Assembly: GCF_009765355.1 (NCBI RefSeq)
Contig: NZ_VTHK01000024.1
Coordinates: 62,001 to 126,000, forward strand
Origin: Amycolatopsis anabasis
GTDB taxonomy: Bacteria > Actinomycetota > Actinomycetes > Mycobacteriales > Pseudonocardiaceae
DNA: 64,000 bases
Direction: 5' to 3'
This document shows positions 34,623 to 42,796 of the stretch, one piece after another. The position numbers and the translations under genes were made by a program. The notes beneath the pieces were generated by a model, which saw nothing but the letters and a program-made list of their open reading frames with translations, made no database searches and was not told where the DNA came from. Every line of letters begins with the position of its first letter. The stretch's first letter is position 1.

Positions 34623-35219
34623 ATGCGGGCGTGGCGGCGGTACCTGCGCAACGAAATGCGGACGTTCGCGAGCCTGGGGTTGCTGCTGGGCCGCCGCCGG
34701 AATCTCGCGCCCGGGGCCACCGAGATCGGCTACGCCGGGGCGCAACGGCATCTGCTGCTGGTCACCGGCGTGCTGACCCTCGTCGAGGGATCGCTGTTCC
34801 TGCTGGTGCCGTTCGGCCCGGCGCTGCACGGGCTGCTGCTCGTGCTGGAGCTCTACAGCGTGCTGCTGGTGCTGGGCGTCTACGCGGCCACCGTGGTCCG
34901 CCCGCATGCGGTGTCCACAAAGGACTTACATATCCGGCTGGGCGCCTTCCTCGATCTCCGGGTGCCGGTGCGCCAGGTGTGCGCGGTGCACCGGAAACCC
35001 GAGAACCACCAGGGAAAGCGCATGATCACGCTCGCGGACGGCGAGTTCGTGCTCGCGCTCAACTGGGAGACGAACCTGGTGGTCGAGCTGAGCGAACCGG
35101 TCACGGTGACCCGTCCGCTCGGCCGGACCGGGACCGCCCGCGTGCTGAAGTTCTACGCCGACGATCCGGCCGCCGGCGCGGCCGCGATCCGGGACGCCCT
35201 GGCCGCTCAGGCCCGGTAG
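34623..35219 (+). CDS. Unknown membrane protein with two helices and a PH-like tail
   Basis: A 198-aa protein. The N-terminus is basic (MRAWRRYLRNEMRTF), then two hydrophobic segments (HLLLVTGVLTLVEGSLFLLV and LLLVLELYSVLLVLGVYAAT), then about 110 soluble residues (STKDLHIRLGAFLDLRVPVR). The tail pattern of short strands resembles bacterial PH-like domains, but I cannot assign a family. ATG 34623 follows GGGGG. Its 3' end overlaps the opposite-strand YceI gene by 13 bp. Probably paired with the tandem-domain protein upstream. Confidence 0.7.
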   Translation: MRAWRRYLRNEMRTFASLGLLLGRRRNLAPGATEIGYAGAQRHLLLVTGVLTLVEGSLFLLVPFGPALHGLLLVLELYSVLLVLGVYAATVVRPHAVSTKDLHIRLGAFLDLRVPVRQVCAVHRKPENHQGKRMITLADGEFVLALNWETNLVVELSEPVTVTRPLGRTGTARVLKFYADDPAAGAAAIRDALAAQAR

Positions 35220-35722
35220 GCGAGCACCGTCAGCACCAGGTCCAGGTGCCGCCCGGTCATGCCCTTGGCGGTGGTGATGCCGAACTCGTACCGGTCGATC
35301 CGGGTCCGCGCGCGTGCCTCGAAGGTGCCCGTGTGCACCTCGACGCGGTCCAGGCCGAGGCTGACCCGCCGGGTCACTCCCCGCACGGTCAGATCGCCTT
35401 CCAGCAGCCACACCTCGGAAGCCTGGCGGACGCGCCCGCCGGTGAACCGGAACACCGGGTGGTGGGCCGTGTCCAGGTACTGCCGCGAGCGGACCACGTT
35501 GTCGCGCGCGGGGGTGCCGGTGGTGAAGCTGGCGGCGTCGACATCGGCCTCGGCGACCGACCGGGTCACCGGATCGGCGACCTGGATCCGGCCGCCGCCG
35601 AGCGCGAACGTGCCCCGGACCGTGCCCAGCCCGAACATGTGCTTGGTGGTGAAGGCGACGCTCGACTGCTCGGTGTCGATGACGTACTCACCGGCGGGCG
35701 GAATGGCGATCGAGGTGTTCAC
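35207..35722 (-). CDS. YceI-family protein
   Basis: A 171-aa lipocalin-like barrel protein of the YceI family, which binds isoprenoid lipids in characterised members. Marks are GEYVIDTEQSSVAFTTKHMF, ARDNVVRSRQYLDTAHHPVF and EGDLTVRGVTRRVSLGL. There is no signal peptide from this start, so it is cytoplasmic. GTG 35722 is preceded by GGAGGAA at ideal spacing, so the longer frame to 35935 is rejected. Its stop overlaps the convergent neighbour. Confidence 0.92.
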   Translation of the reverse strand: MNTSIAIPPAGEYVIDTEQSSVAFTTKHMFGLGTVRGTFALGGGRIQVADPVTRSVAEADVDAASFTTGTPARDNVVRSRQYLDTAHHPVFRFTGGRVRQASEVWLLEGDLTVRGVTRRVSLGLDRVEVHTGTFEARARTRIDRYEFGITTAKGMTGRHLDLVLTVLAYRA

Positions 35723-36019
35723 GGTTTGTTCCTCCCCAGTGGGGTGGGCGCTCCCAGGCGAGGCATCGTACCGCCCGGATGCGCCCTTTTCCCCCTCGTG
35801 ACCTGCGGTAACGGACCTGGCATCCAGCGTGCTCGGCCGGGCCCGCGCGCGCATCGACCCGGAAGCGGGTCTTTCCGCACGACTGGTCGATTCCCGGCCT
35901 CCGCCGATCGGTGGAGCTGCCGGTACTACGGCCACCGCCGCGGTGGGTAATTCGGCCGTCCGCGTGGGTTCGCCGATGGGGGATGGTCTAGCCGGAGACG
36001 TTCACTGGAGGGAGTTGCC

Positions 36020-36901
36020 GTGGCCGGGACAAGCTACCGAGTCGAACCCGCGGCGGTCCGATCGATCAACGACACGGTCCGCGACCTCAACGCGGGCGCG
36101 CGATCGGTGACCCGCGACCTGGAGACGCTGGTCCTCGACGGGCTGGCGTTCGCGGCCATCGGGGGCAGCGTGGCCGGGGCGAACGCGGCGCTGCAACGGC
36201 AGCTCGTCGGCGGGCTGAGCAAGTTCATCCGGCTGATGAGCGACATCAGCTCGGGCGTCCAGGCCGTCGCCGACGGCTACGACGACGCGGACCAGGCGAC
36301 CGCGCGCGGCTACGGCGGCGGTGGCCAGGAACGCGCCGCGAACCCGGGCGGGCTCGATCCGCGGGTCGTCGAGTCGATCATGCGGTCCGAGGGTGTGCGC
36401 GGGGAGCAGGGCGGGGTGCGGGAGGCGTACGGCTTCCGGGAGCACATGCACAACGGCTACGACGAGATCATGGCCGCCCGGCGGGAACACGGGGCAGGCA
36501 GCGCCGAGGAACGGGCCGTGGTGACCGAGCTGATGACGGCCCGGGCGCGGCAGGCGGGCGCGCTGCACTTCACCGACGCGGGCGTGCAGGCGGCGATCAT
36601 GTCCGGCGCGCACATGCGCGGGGTCGGCGGCGTGCAGGCGATCCTGAACTCGATGGCTGGGGCCGAGATCGAGCGCAGCGCGACGCTGAGCCAGGAGGCG
36701 ATCGACACGATCCGGGGCATGACCTCGGAGGAGTTCCAGCAGCAGTTCCGCGACGCCCGGATCGCCTACGACCGCGAGATCTACGGCCACACCACCACGC
36801 ACCAGGGCGGGCAGACCCAGAACTGGTGGGACCGCTACGGCAACGGCCTGATCCGCCGTTACGACCGCGAACAGGCCGAATTCCTCAACCTCACCCGGTA
36901 G
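36020..36901 (+). CDS. ESX-type helical N-terminus fused to a putative lytic domain
   Basis: A 293-aa protein. Residues 1-98 are a helical, WXG100-like hairpin without the WXG (YRVEPAAVRSINDTVRDLNA ... VQAVADGYDDADQATARGYG). A Gly-rich linker follows. Residues about 112-293 form a compact domain: DPRVVESIMRSEGVRGEQGG, AYGFREHMHNGYDEIMAAR, MSGAHMRGVGGVQAILNSM and a NWWDRYGNGLIRRYDREQ end. The early Glu-Gly pair (Glu124) and the aromatic end resemble phage-type muramidases, so a peptidoglycan hydrolase is possible but unproven. GTG 36020 follows GGAGGGAG. No adjacent immunity gene is visible. Confidence 0.6.
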   Translation: MAGTSYRVEPAAVRSINDTVRDLNAGARSVTRDLETLVLDGLAFAAIGGSVAGANAALQRQLVGGLSKFIRLMSDISSGVQAVADGYDDADQATARGYGGGGQERAANPGGLDPRVVESIMRSEGVRGEQGGVREAYGFREHMHNGYDEIMAARREHGAGSAEERAVVTELMTARARQAGALHFTDAGVQAAIMSGAHMRGVGGVQAILNSMAGAEIERSATLSQEAIDTIRGMTSEEFQQQFRDARIAYDREIYGHTTTHQGGQTQNWWDRYGNGLIRRYDREQAEFLNLTR

Positions 36902-36918
36902 CCTGCCCGGTGAGGTGT

Positions 36919-36967
36919 CATGAGGGGACCCCTCCAGACGAGATCCGTCCGGAGGGGTCCCCTCATG
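36919..36967. repeat. Palindromic cassette type A, copy 3
   Basis: A 49-bp inverted repeat matching copies 1 and 2 in its arms and CATG ends, in the same orientation as copy 1. It fills most of the 76-bp gap between the ESX-like gene and the convergent dprE2 gene and is a probable bidirectional terminator. Confidence 0.9.
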
Positions 36968-36977
36968 GAACGACCGA

Positions 36978-37733
36978 TCAGATGGGGAGTTTGCGGAAGA
37001 TCGGGCGGGGCACGTGGCGCAGTGCCGACATCACCAGGCGGAACTGCGCGGGCGCCCACACCAGGCCCTTGCCGCGCCGCGCCGCGTCCACCGCGACCTC
37101 GGCGACCTGCTCGGCGGTCTGCTCCAGCGGCGCCTTGCCCATGCCCTCGGTCATCTTCGTCCGGACCTGACCCGGGCGGACCACGGTGACCTTGACCCCG
37201 AACGGCCGCAGCGCCTCGCCGAGGCCGAGGTAGAAGCCGTCGAAACCGGCCTTGCTCGAGCCGTACACGAAGTTCGAGCGGCGGACCCGTTCCCCGGCGA
37301 CCGAGGACAGCGCGATCACCGCGCCGTGGCCCTGCTTCTTCAGCTTCTCCGAAAGCGCGACCCCGGCCGACACCGCGGCGGTGTAGTTCACCGTGGCCAG
37401 TTCGACCGCCTTGGCGTGGTCCTGCCACAGCTCTTCCGCGTCGCCGAGCAACCCGAACGCCACCACCGTGACGTCGATGTCGCCCCCGGCGAACGCCTCG
37501 TCCAGCACCGCCGGGTGCGACGCGGTGTCCTTCGCGTCGAAGTCCACTTCGGACACTTCGGCGCCCTTGGTGCGCAAGCGTTCCGCGGCTTCCTTGCGGC
37601 GCTGCGAAGGCCGTGCGGCGAGCACGACCCGCAGCGGGCGTTCGGCCAGGTACTTCTCCGCGATCGCCAGCGCGATGTCGGAGGTGCCGCCGAGCAGCAG
37701 CAGGGACTGGGGGTTGCCCACAGCGTCGATCAC
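36978..37733 (-). CDS. dprE2: Decaprenylphospho-2-keto-ribose reductase DprE2
   Basis: A 251-aa SDR enzyme that reduces the 2-keto intermediate made by DprE1 to decaprenylphosphoryl-arabinose. It has the LLLGGTSDIALAIAE cofactor loop, the Ser144-type serine in VIALSSVAGERVRRSN, YGSSKAGFDGFYLGL with the YxxxK pair, and VVRPGQVRTKMTEGM. GTG 37733 overlaps the DprE1 stop by four bases, so the complex subunits are translationally coupled. The long frame running to 39035 is antisense to dprE1. This gene order matches Rv3790-Rv3791. Confidence 0.95.
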   Translation of the reverse strand: MIDAVGNPQSLLLLGGTSDIALAIAEKYLAERPLRVVLAARPSQRRKEAAERLRTKGAEVSEVDFDAKDTASHPAVLDEAFAGGDIDVTVVAFGLLGDAEELWQDHAKAVELATVNYTAAVSAGVALSEKLKKQGHGAVIALSSVAGERVRRSNFVYGSSKAGFDGFYLGLGEALRPFGVKVTVVRPGQVRTKMTEGMGKAPLEQTAEQVAEVAVDAARRGKGLVWAPAQFRLVMSALRHVPRPIFRKLPI

Positions 37734-39109
37734 AGTTCCAACCTTCGGCTCATGTCTGAAGCGAAAACGCCATCGGGGTCCACCGAGTGGCGGACCTTGC
37801 GCCATTCGTCCAGGCGCGGGTACATCTGGGCGAACTGCTCGGGACCGGTCCGCGAGTCCTTGGCGGTGTACAGCCTTCCGCCAAACCCGAGCACGTCCTC
37901 GTCCAGCTCCTGGCAGAACCGGCTCAGCCCGTCCTTGATCGGGAAGTCCAGGCAGATCATCCAGCCCGGGTGCGGGAAGGACAGCGGCGCCCGGTTGCCC
38001 TCGCCCATCCGCTTGATCACGTTGAGGAACGACACGTGCCCGGACTCGGCGACCTTCCGCACGATCCGGCGCAGCTCGTCGTACGCGCCCGGCGGGGTGC
38101 TGAACTGGTACTGCAGGAAGCCCTTCGAGCCGTACGCCCGGTTCCACTCGCCGAACAGGTCCAGCGGGTGGTAGAACGCGGTCAGGTTCTGGATCTTGCC
38201 GCGCGCCGCCTTCGGGGTCTTGCGGTAGTACAGCTCGCCGATCGCGCCGAAGGTCAGCTTGTTCGCCAGGCCGTTCGGGAAGACGTCCGGCAGCGTCGCC
38301 AGCTGCGGCGCGTCGAACTTCAGCGGATCGGCCTTCAGCTTCGGCGGCAGATCCTCCAGCCGGGCCAGGGAACCGCGGCCGAACGCGGCGCGGCCGAGCT
38401 TCGCGCCGGTGGAGATCGTGTCGAACCACGCCGAGGAGTACGTGTAGTTGTCGTCCGAACCGTTGCTGAACAGCTCGATCGTCTCGTCCAGATCGGCGGT
38501 CCGGTCCAGGTCCGCGATGAAGTACGCGGTCTCGGTCTTGGTCATCCGGACCGTGGCGCGGGTGATGATGCCGGTCAGGCCGCAGCCCGCGACGGTCGCC
38601 CAGAACAGTTCGGCTTCCGGGCCGTCCGGGGTCAGCCGCCGCAGCTGCCCGTCCGCGGTGAGCAGGTCCATCGACACCACGTGGTTGCCGAAGCTGCCCG
38701 CGCTGTGGTGGTTCTTGCCGTGGATGTCGTTGGCGATCGCGCCGCCGATGGTGACCTGCCGGGTGCCCGGGAGCACCGGCACCCAGAGCCCGTGCGGCAG
38801 CGCGGCGCGCATCAGCTCGTCCAGGCTCACCCCGGCGTCCAGGTCGACCAGCCCGCTGTCCGGGTCGATCGAATGAATTCTGTTCAACGCGGTCATGTCG
38901 ACGACCAGGCCGCCCGCGTTCTGCGCCGGATCGCCGTAGGAACGCCCCAGGCCGCGGGCGATCACGCCGCGTTCCCCGGCTCGGGTCACCGCGCGGGCGA
39001 TCGTTTCGACGTCCGGCGTGGTCAGCACGTCGCACACGGTCGGCGCGGTGCGTGCCCAGCCGGTGAGGGTCCGCCGCTCGATGCCTGGTTCAGGGGTCCC
39101 TTGAGTCAC
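37730..39109 (-). CDS. dprE1: Decaprenylphosphoryl-beta-D-ribose oxidase DprE1
   Basis: A 459-aa VAO-type flavoprotein that oxidises decaprenylphosphoryl-ribose at C2. The FAD-binding region is ARGLGRSYGDPAQNAGG, with LPGTRQVTIGGAIANDIHGK after it. The C-terminal substrate region includes PGWMICLDFPIKDG, GRLYTAKDSRT and FASDMSRRLEL. Cys386 in WMICLDF corresponds to the cysteine attacked by benzothiazinones in Mycobacterium tuberculosis DprE1 (Cys387), so this enzyme is predicted sensitive. It is first gene of the dprE1-dprE2 pair, divergent from the GtrA gene. Confidence 0.96.
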   Translation of the reverse strand: MTQGTPEPGIERRTLTGWARTAPTVCDVLTTPDVETIARAVTRAGERGVIARGLGRSYGDPAQNAGGLVVDMTALNRIHSIDPDSGLVDLDAGVSLDELMRAALPHGLWVPVLPGTRQVTIGGAIANDIHGKNHHSAGSFGNHVVSMDLLTADGQLRRLTPDGPEAELFWATVAGCGLTGIITRATVRMTKTETAYFIADLDRTADLDETIELFSNGSDDNYTYSSAWFDTISTGAKLGRAAFGRGSLARLEDLPPKLKADPLKFDAPQLATLPDVFPNGLANKLTFGAIGELYYRKTPKAARGKIQNLTAFYHPLDLFGEWNRAYGSKGFLQYQFSTPPGAYDELRRIVRKVAESGHVSFLNVIKRMGEGNRAPLSFPHPGWMICLDFPIKDGLSRFCQELDEDVLGFGGRLYTAKDSRTGPEQFAQMYPRLDEWRKVRHSVDPDGVFASDMSRRLEL

Positions 39110-39212
39110 GCGACCAGGGTAGCCACGCCGCTCCCGGGCCGATATGTAGCCCTCCGGTGACCGCTTCTACACTTTCCGGGTCCGTGAACCTCCAGTTGAG
39201 TGAGGTAGTGCA

Positions 39213-39677
39213 GTGGTGGCGACCGAACCGCAGGCCGGCGCGACAACGGCTTCCCCGGGCCTCTTCGCGCAGCTCATCCGTTTCGGGCTCATCGGCGGCT
39301 TCTGCGCGCTCGTCGATTTCGGCTCCTACCAGGCATTGCGCGCCCTCGGCATGGACGCGACGCCGTGGGTCGACATCGCCCGGGCGATCAGTTTCATCAT
39401 CGGCACCACGACCGCGTACTTCCTGAATCGCAAGTTCACCTTCTCCGCCGGGCGCAAGTCCGGGATGGGACAGATCGGCGCCTTCATCCTGCTCTACGGC
39501 GTGACGTTCTTCGTCGCGGTCGGCGTGAACCGCTGGATGTTGCACCTGCTGCCGGAGTCCTCCTGGAAGGCCAGCCTGGCTTGGGTGATCTCGCAGGCAA
39601 CCGCGACGTGCATCAATTTCGTGATGCTCAAGTGGGTCGTGTTTCGCGATACGCCGCGTACCGAACAAACCGCGTGA
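39213..39677 (+). CDS. GtrA-family membrane protein
   Basis: A 154-aa protein with four hydrophobic helices (LIRFGLIGGFCALVDFGSYQ, DIARAISFIIGTTTAYFLNR, IGAFILLYGVTFFVAVGVNR, SLAWVISQATATCINFVMLK). The YFLNRKFTF motif is the GtrA mark. The mycobacterial homologue Rv3789 neighbours dprE1 and has been linked to arabinan donor handling, either flipping decaprenylphosphoryl-arabinose or recruiting partners. The GTG start lies in the 103-bp divergent region with dprE1 and it is followed by glfT2. Confidence 0.92.
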   Translation: MVATEPQAGATTASPGLFAQLIRFGLIGGFCALVDFGSYQALRALGMDATPWVDIARAISFIIGTTTAYFLNRKFTFSAGRKSGMGQIGAFILLYGVTFFVAVGVNRWMLHLLPESSWKASLAWVISQATATCINFVMLKWVVFRDTPRTEQTA

Positions 39678-39756
39678 CCGGCTGTGAAGCCTTCTCGGAT
39701 CGAACCTGTACCTTGGCTTGTGCGTGATGATTGTCCCTTGGGAGGACTGAGTATTA

Positions 39757-41712
39757 ATGCCCGGTAAAACAGCGACCGGATCGGCCGCGGTGGCCAAGGC
39801 AGCGCCCCAGACGAACGGCAGCCACGCGAGCGCCCGGACCGAGGAGCAGACCACGTTCTCCGAACGCACCCCGCAGGGCCGCCTGCTCGCCCAGCGCGGG
39901 CTGTACTCGGGCCCGTCCCCGAAGGTGACCAAGGACCTCTACGCCGAGGTGCTCTTCGGCGTGGTCACCCGCCGCCGGGACAGCATCACCCTCGAAGAGT
40001 CGGCGAGCGTGTCCGGCAACACCTACTTCGGCCGGTTCCCGGCCAGTTACTGGCAGCGCTGGACGACCGCCGGCTCGGTCACCGTGGAAGCCGTGGTCAC
40101 CGGCTCCGGTCACCTCTCGGTCGGTGCGTCCGATGTGGAGGGTGAGCCGCGAGTCGTTGCGGCACAGGAGATCGCGGGCGCCGAGCAGGAACTGGTCACG
40201 CTCGAAGCCAAGATCGACAAGTTCTACGACGGCGGCGCGCTGTGGCTGGACTTCGAGACCGAGGCCGCGCAGACGCTGACCGTCGAGCGGGTGCGCTGGA
40301 CCGTCGACGCGCCGGAGAAGATCCGGCCGACCGCGGTGACCATCTGCACGATGAACCGCGCCGACGACTGCCTGTCCAACCTGGAAGCCCTCGCCGGTGA
40401 CCTGTCCTCGCTGGAGACCCTGGACGCGATCTACGTCGCCGACCAGGGCACCGACCGGGTCGACTCGCGCGCCGGGTTCGCCCAGGTGGCCGCCGACCTC
40501 GGCGACAAGCTGCGGTACATCACCCAGCCGAACCTCGGCGGCGCCGGCGGCTTCACCCGCGGCCTGTACGAGGTGGCCGGGCACACCGAGACCGAGCACG
40601 CGAACGTCCTGTTCATGGACGACGACGTGCTGCTGGAGCCGGACCTGGTGATCCGGCTGACCGCGTTCTCCAACAAGGCCGCGAACCCGATCATCGTCGG
40701 CGGCCAGATGCTCAACCTGCTGCACCCGCACCAGCTGCACGTGGGCGCCGAGTACGCGCGGCTGAACACGCTCGAGCCCGGTCAGCCGGTCGAGCACAGC
40801 CTGGAGACCGCCGATCTGCTCGGCATCGACGAGGAGACCCTCAAGCCGAACCGCCAGGAGCGCCGCCTCGACGCCGGGTACAACGGCTGGTGGTCGTGCC
40901 TGATCCCGTACGAGGTGGTCAAGGAGATCGGCTACCCGCTGCCGTTCTTCTTCCAGTGGGACGACGCCGAGTACAGCTACCGCGCGCGGGCGCACGGTTT
41001 CCCGACCGTGACGCTGCCCGGCGCCGGTGTCTGGCACGCGGACTTCCACTGGAAGGACTGGGACGAGTGGCACCGGTACTTCAACCTGCGCAACTCGATC
41101 ATCACCGCGGCCCTGCACAGCCCGTTCAACCTGAACCTGCTGTCCCGGGTGCTGCTGGCCCAGGTCGTCCGGTACCTGCTCGGCATGCAGTACGGCCTGA
41201 CGCACACCCTGATCAAGGCCGTCGAGGACTTCCTGGAGGGCCCGGAGATCCTGGCCGACGGCGGGGTCGCCGCGATGAAGGAGATCCGCGAGATCCGGGC
41301 GCGGTACCCGGAGACCAAGCGGCACCCGGCCACCGACGTGCCCGGTATCGCCTCCAACGACATCGGCATCATCAACGCCGCGCCGCGGCCCAGCATGCAG
41401 CGGGTCATCCTGCTCAAGCGGATCCTCGACCGGGTCCTCGGCCGGCACCGCTTCGCGCTCGGCGCGGTGCCGAACGACGAGGCGAGCTGGTGGCACGTCT
41501 CGCTGTTCGAGACCGCCGTGGTCACCGACGCCTCGCAGGAGGGCGTGCGGGTCCGCAAGTACGACCGGGAGCGCATGTTCAGCCTGGCCCGGCGCGCCGC
41601 CAAGGTGATCAACCGGCTGCGCAAGGAGGGCCACGCCGTCCAGGCGCAGTACAAGCGGGCCCTGCCCGAGCTGACCAGCCGTGAGAACTGGAAGCGCCTG
41701 TACCGCCTCTAA
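39757..41712 (+). CDS. glfT2: Galactofuranosyltransferase GlfT2
   Basis: A 651-aa bifunctional GT2 enzyme that polymerises galactan with alternating beta-1,5 and beta-1,6 links from UDP-galactofuranose. An N-terminal beta-sandwich (residues about 60-190) precedes the GT-A core. The metal-binding DDD is Asp288-290 (LFMDDDVLLEPD), the catalytic acidic pair Asp402-Asp403 (FQWDDAEY), and His427 in VWHADFHWKD; NGWWSC is also conserved. GGGAGGAC precedes ATG 39757. It is detached from glf-pap2-ubiA, unlike mycobacteria, and lies with the GtrA and dprE genes instead. Confidence 0.96.
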   Translation: MPGKTATGSAAVAKAAPQTNGSHASARTEEQTTFSERTPQGRLLAQRGLYSGPSPKVTKDLYAEVLFGVVTRRRDSITLEESASVSGNTYFGRFPASYWQRWTTAGSVTVEAVVTGSGHLSVGASDVEGEPRVVAAQEIAGAEQELVTLEAKIDKFYDGGALWLDFETEAAQTLTVERVRWTVDAPEKIRPTAVTICTMNRADDCLSNLEALAGDLSSLETLDAIYVADQGTDRVDSRAGFAQVAADLGDKLRYITQPNLGGAGGFTRGLYEVAGHTETEHANVLFMDDDVLLEPDLVIRLTAFSNKAANPIIVGGQMLNLLHPHQLHVGAEYARLNTLEPGQPVEHSLETADLLGIDEETLKPNRQERRLDAGYNGWWSCLIPYEVVKEIGYPLPFFFQWDDAEYSYRARAHGFPTVTLPGAGVWHADFHWKDWDEWHRYFNLRNSIITAALHSPFNLNLLSRVLLAQVVRYLLGMQYGLTHTLIKAVEDFLEGPEILADGGVAAMKEIREIRARYPETKRHPATDVPGIASNDIGIINAAPRPSMQRVILLKRILDRVLGRHRFALGAVPNDEASWWHVSLFETAVVTDASQEGVRVRKYDRERMFSLARRAAKVINRLRKEGHAVQAQYKRALPELTSRENWKRLYRL

Positions 41713-41713
41713 C

Positions 41714-41728
41714 TGAAATCCGTTTTCA
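41714..41728. promoter_or_regulatory. Zur-like 7-1-7 palindrome over a -35 region
   Basis: TGAAATCCGTTTTCA is a near-perfect 7-1-7 inverted repeat with one mismatch. It resembles actinobacterial zinc-regulator (Zur) boxes of the TGAAAA-N3-TTTTCA type. It overlaps TTTTCA (41723-41728), a -35 candidate 17 bp from TAGCCT. The same bases could instead be a weak terminator hairpin (CTGAAA/TTTCAG) for glfT2. Confidence 0.4.
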
Positions 41729-41739
41729 GTAAGCCGGAA

Positions 41740-41758
41740 TTAGGGTAGCCTAACCGGC
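41740..41758 (+). promoter_or_regulatory. Candidate DtxR/IdeR iron box over the -10 of the acyl-CoA dehydrogenase gene
   Basis: TTAGGGTAGCCTAACCGGC matches the 19-bp consensus TTAGGTTAGSCTAACCTAA at 15 positions. It covers TAGCCT (41746-41751), the likely -10, which ends seven bases before ATG 41759. Binding of an iron-loaded repressor would block transcription. Part of the match is forced by the TAGCCT -10 itself, so this needs testing. Confidence 0.5.
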
Positions 41759-42796
41759 ATGACCGACATGCTGGGGAAGGCGACCCGGATCGCCGACGAG
41801 GTTTTCTTTCCGGCCGCGGGCGAAGTGGACGAGCGGGGCGAGATCCCGCCCGGCCACTTCGACCTGCTGGCCGACGAGGGTTTCTACGGTTTGGCCGCGC
41901 CGCCGGAACACGGCGGCCCGGGGTTGGAGTTCGGCGAAATCGTCGCCGCGCTGGAGGCGTTCGCCGGGGGCTGCCTGGCCACGACGTTCACCTGGATCCA
42001 GCACCACGGCGTGGTGAACGGCCTGGTCGCGTCCGAGAACGCCGAACTGCGCGAACGGCACCTCGCCGACGCCGTGCGCGGCCGGTTGCGCGGCGGGGTG
42101 GCCTTCGCGGGCGCGATCCCGCATCCGCCCCGGCTGTGGGCCAAGCGCGCGGACGGCGGCTACCTGATCGACGGCGAGGCGCCGTTCGTCAGCGGCTGGG
42201 GCCTGGTCGACGTGCTGCAGATCTCGGCACGCGACGCGGCCACGGTCGACGCCGAGGGCCGGGGCGGGGTGATCGTCAGCGGCCTGATCGACGCGAACGC
42301 GGGCGAGTCGCTGACCGCCGAGCCGCTGCGCCTGGTCGCCGCGCAGGGCACGAACACCGTGCGCCTGCACTTCACCGGCTACTTCCTGCCCGACGACCGG
42401 ATCACCACCCGGGTCACCCACGCGGACTTCGTCGCCACCAGCACGATCGGCTCCCGGCTCAACGGCTGCGTGGCGCTCGGCCTCGCCGGGCGGGCCGCCC
42501 GGCTGATCGCCGACGCCGGGAAACCCGAGGTCGCCGACCGGCTGCGGGCCGAACAGGACCAGGTGCGCGCCCGGCTGGACGCCGGGCTCGCCGATCCGGC
42601 GGCCCTGCCCGCCGCCCGGGCGGCCGCGTCCGAACTGGCGTTCCGGGCGACCGGTGCGCTGGTCACCACGGTCGGCAGCGGTGCGGTCCTCGGCGGGCAC
42701 ACCGCCGAGCGGCTCGTGCGCGAGGCGACCTTCACCCTGGTCGCGGCGAGCCGCCCGGAGGTCAAGGCGGGCCTGCTGGGGCTGCTCGCGCCCTAA
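41759..42796 (+). CDS. Acyl-CoA dehydrogenase-family protein
   Basis: A 345-aa flavoprotein-like protein. N-terminal helices (GFYGLAAPPEHGGPGLEFGE), the beta-domain (AFAGAIPHPPRLWAKRADGG, PFVSGWGLVDVLQISARD) and the C-terminal bundle (GSRLNGCVALGLAGRAARL) match the family. The C-terminal domain is short and I do not find a clear catalytic glutamate or an arginine for an acyl-CoA pyrophosphate, so its substrate may not be a normal acyl-CoA. ATG 41759 is probably leaderless, behind metal-box-like palindromes. Its TAA overlaps the TAG of the convergent small gene. Confidence 0.8.
   Translation: MTDMLGKATRIADEVFFPAAGEVDERGEIPPGHFDLLADEGFYGLAAPPEHGGPGLEFGEIVAALEAFAGGCLATTFTWIQHHGVVNGLVASENAELRERHLADAVRGRLRGGVAFAGAIPHPPRLWAKRADGGYLIDGEAPFVSGWGLVDVLQISARDAATVDAEGRGGVIVSGLIDANAGESLTAEPLRLVAAQGTNTVRLHFTGYFLPDDRITTRVTHADFVATSTIGSRLNGCVALGLAGRAARLIADAGKPEVADRLRAEQDQVRARLDAGLADPAALPAARAAASELAFRATGALVTTVGSGAVLGGHTAERLVREATFTLVAASRPEVKAGLLGLLAP

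Noticed and set aside
16464..36967. Type A/B cassettes as insertion sequences or CRISPR repeats
   Set aside because: They carry no transposase or flanking target duplications and are not arrayed with spacers; each is a single palindrome at a gene junction.
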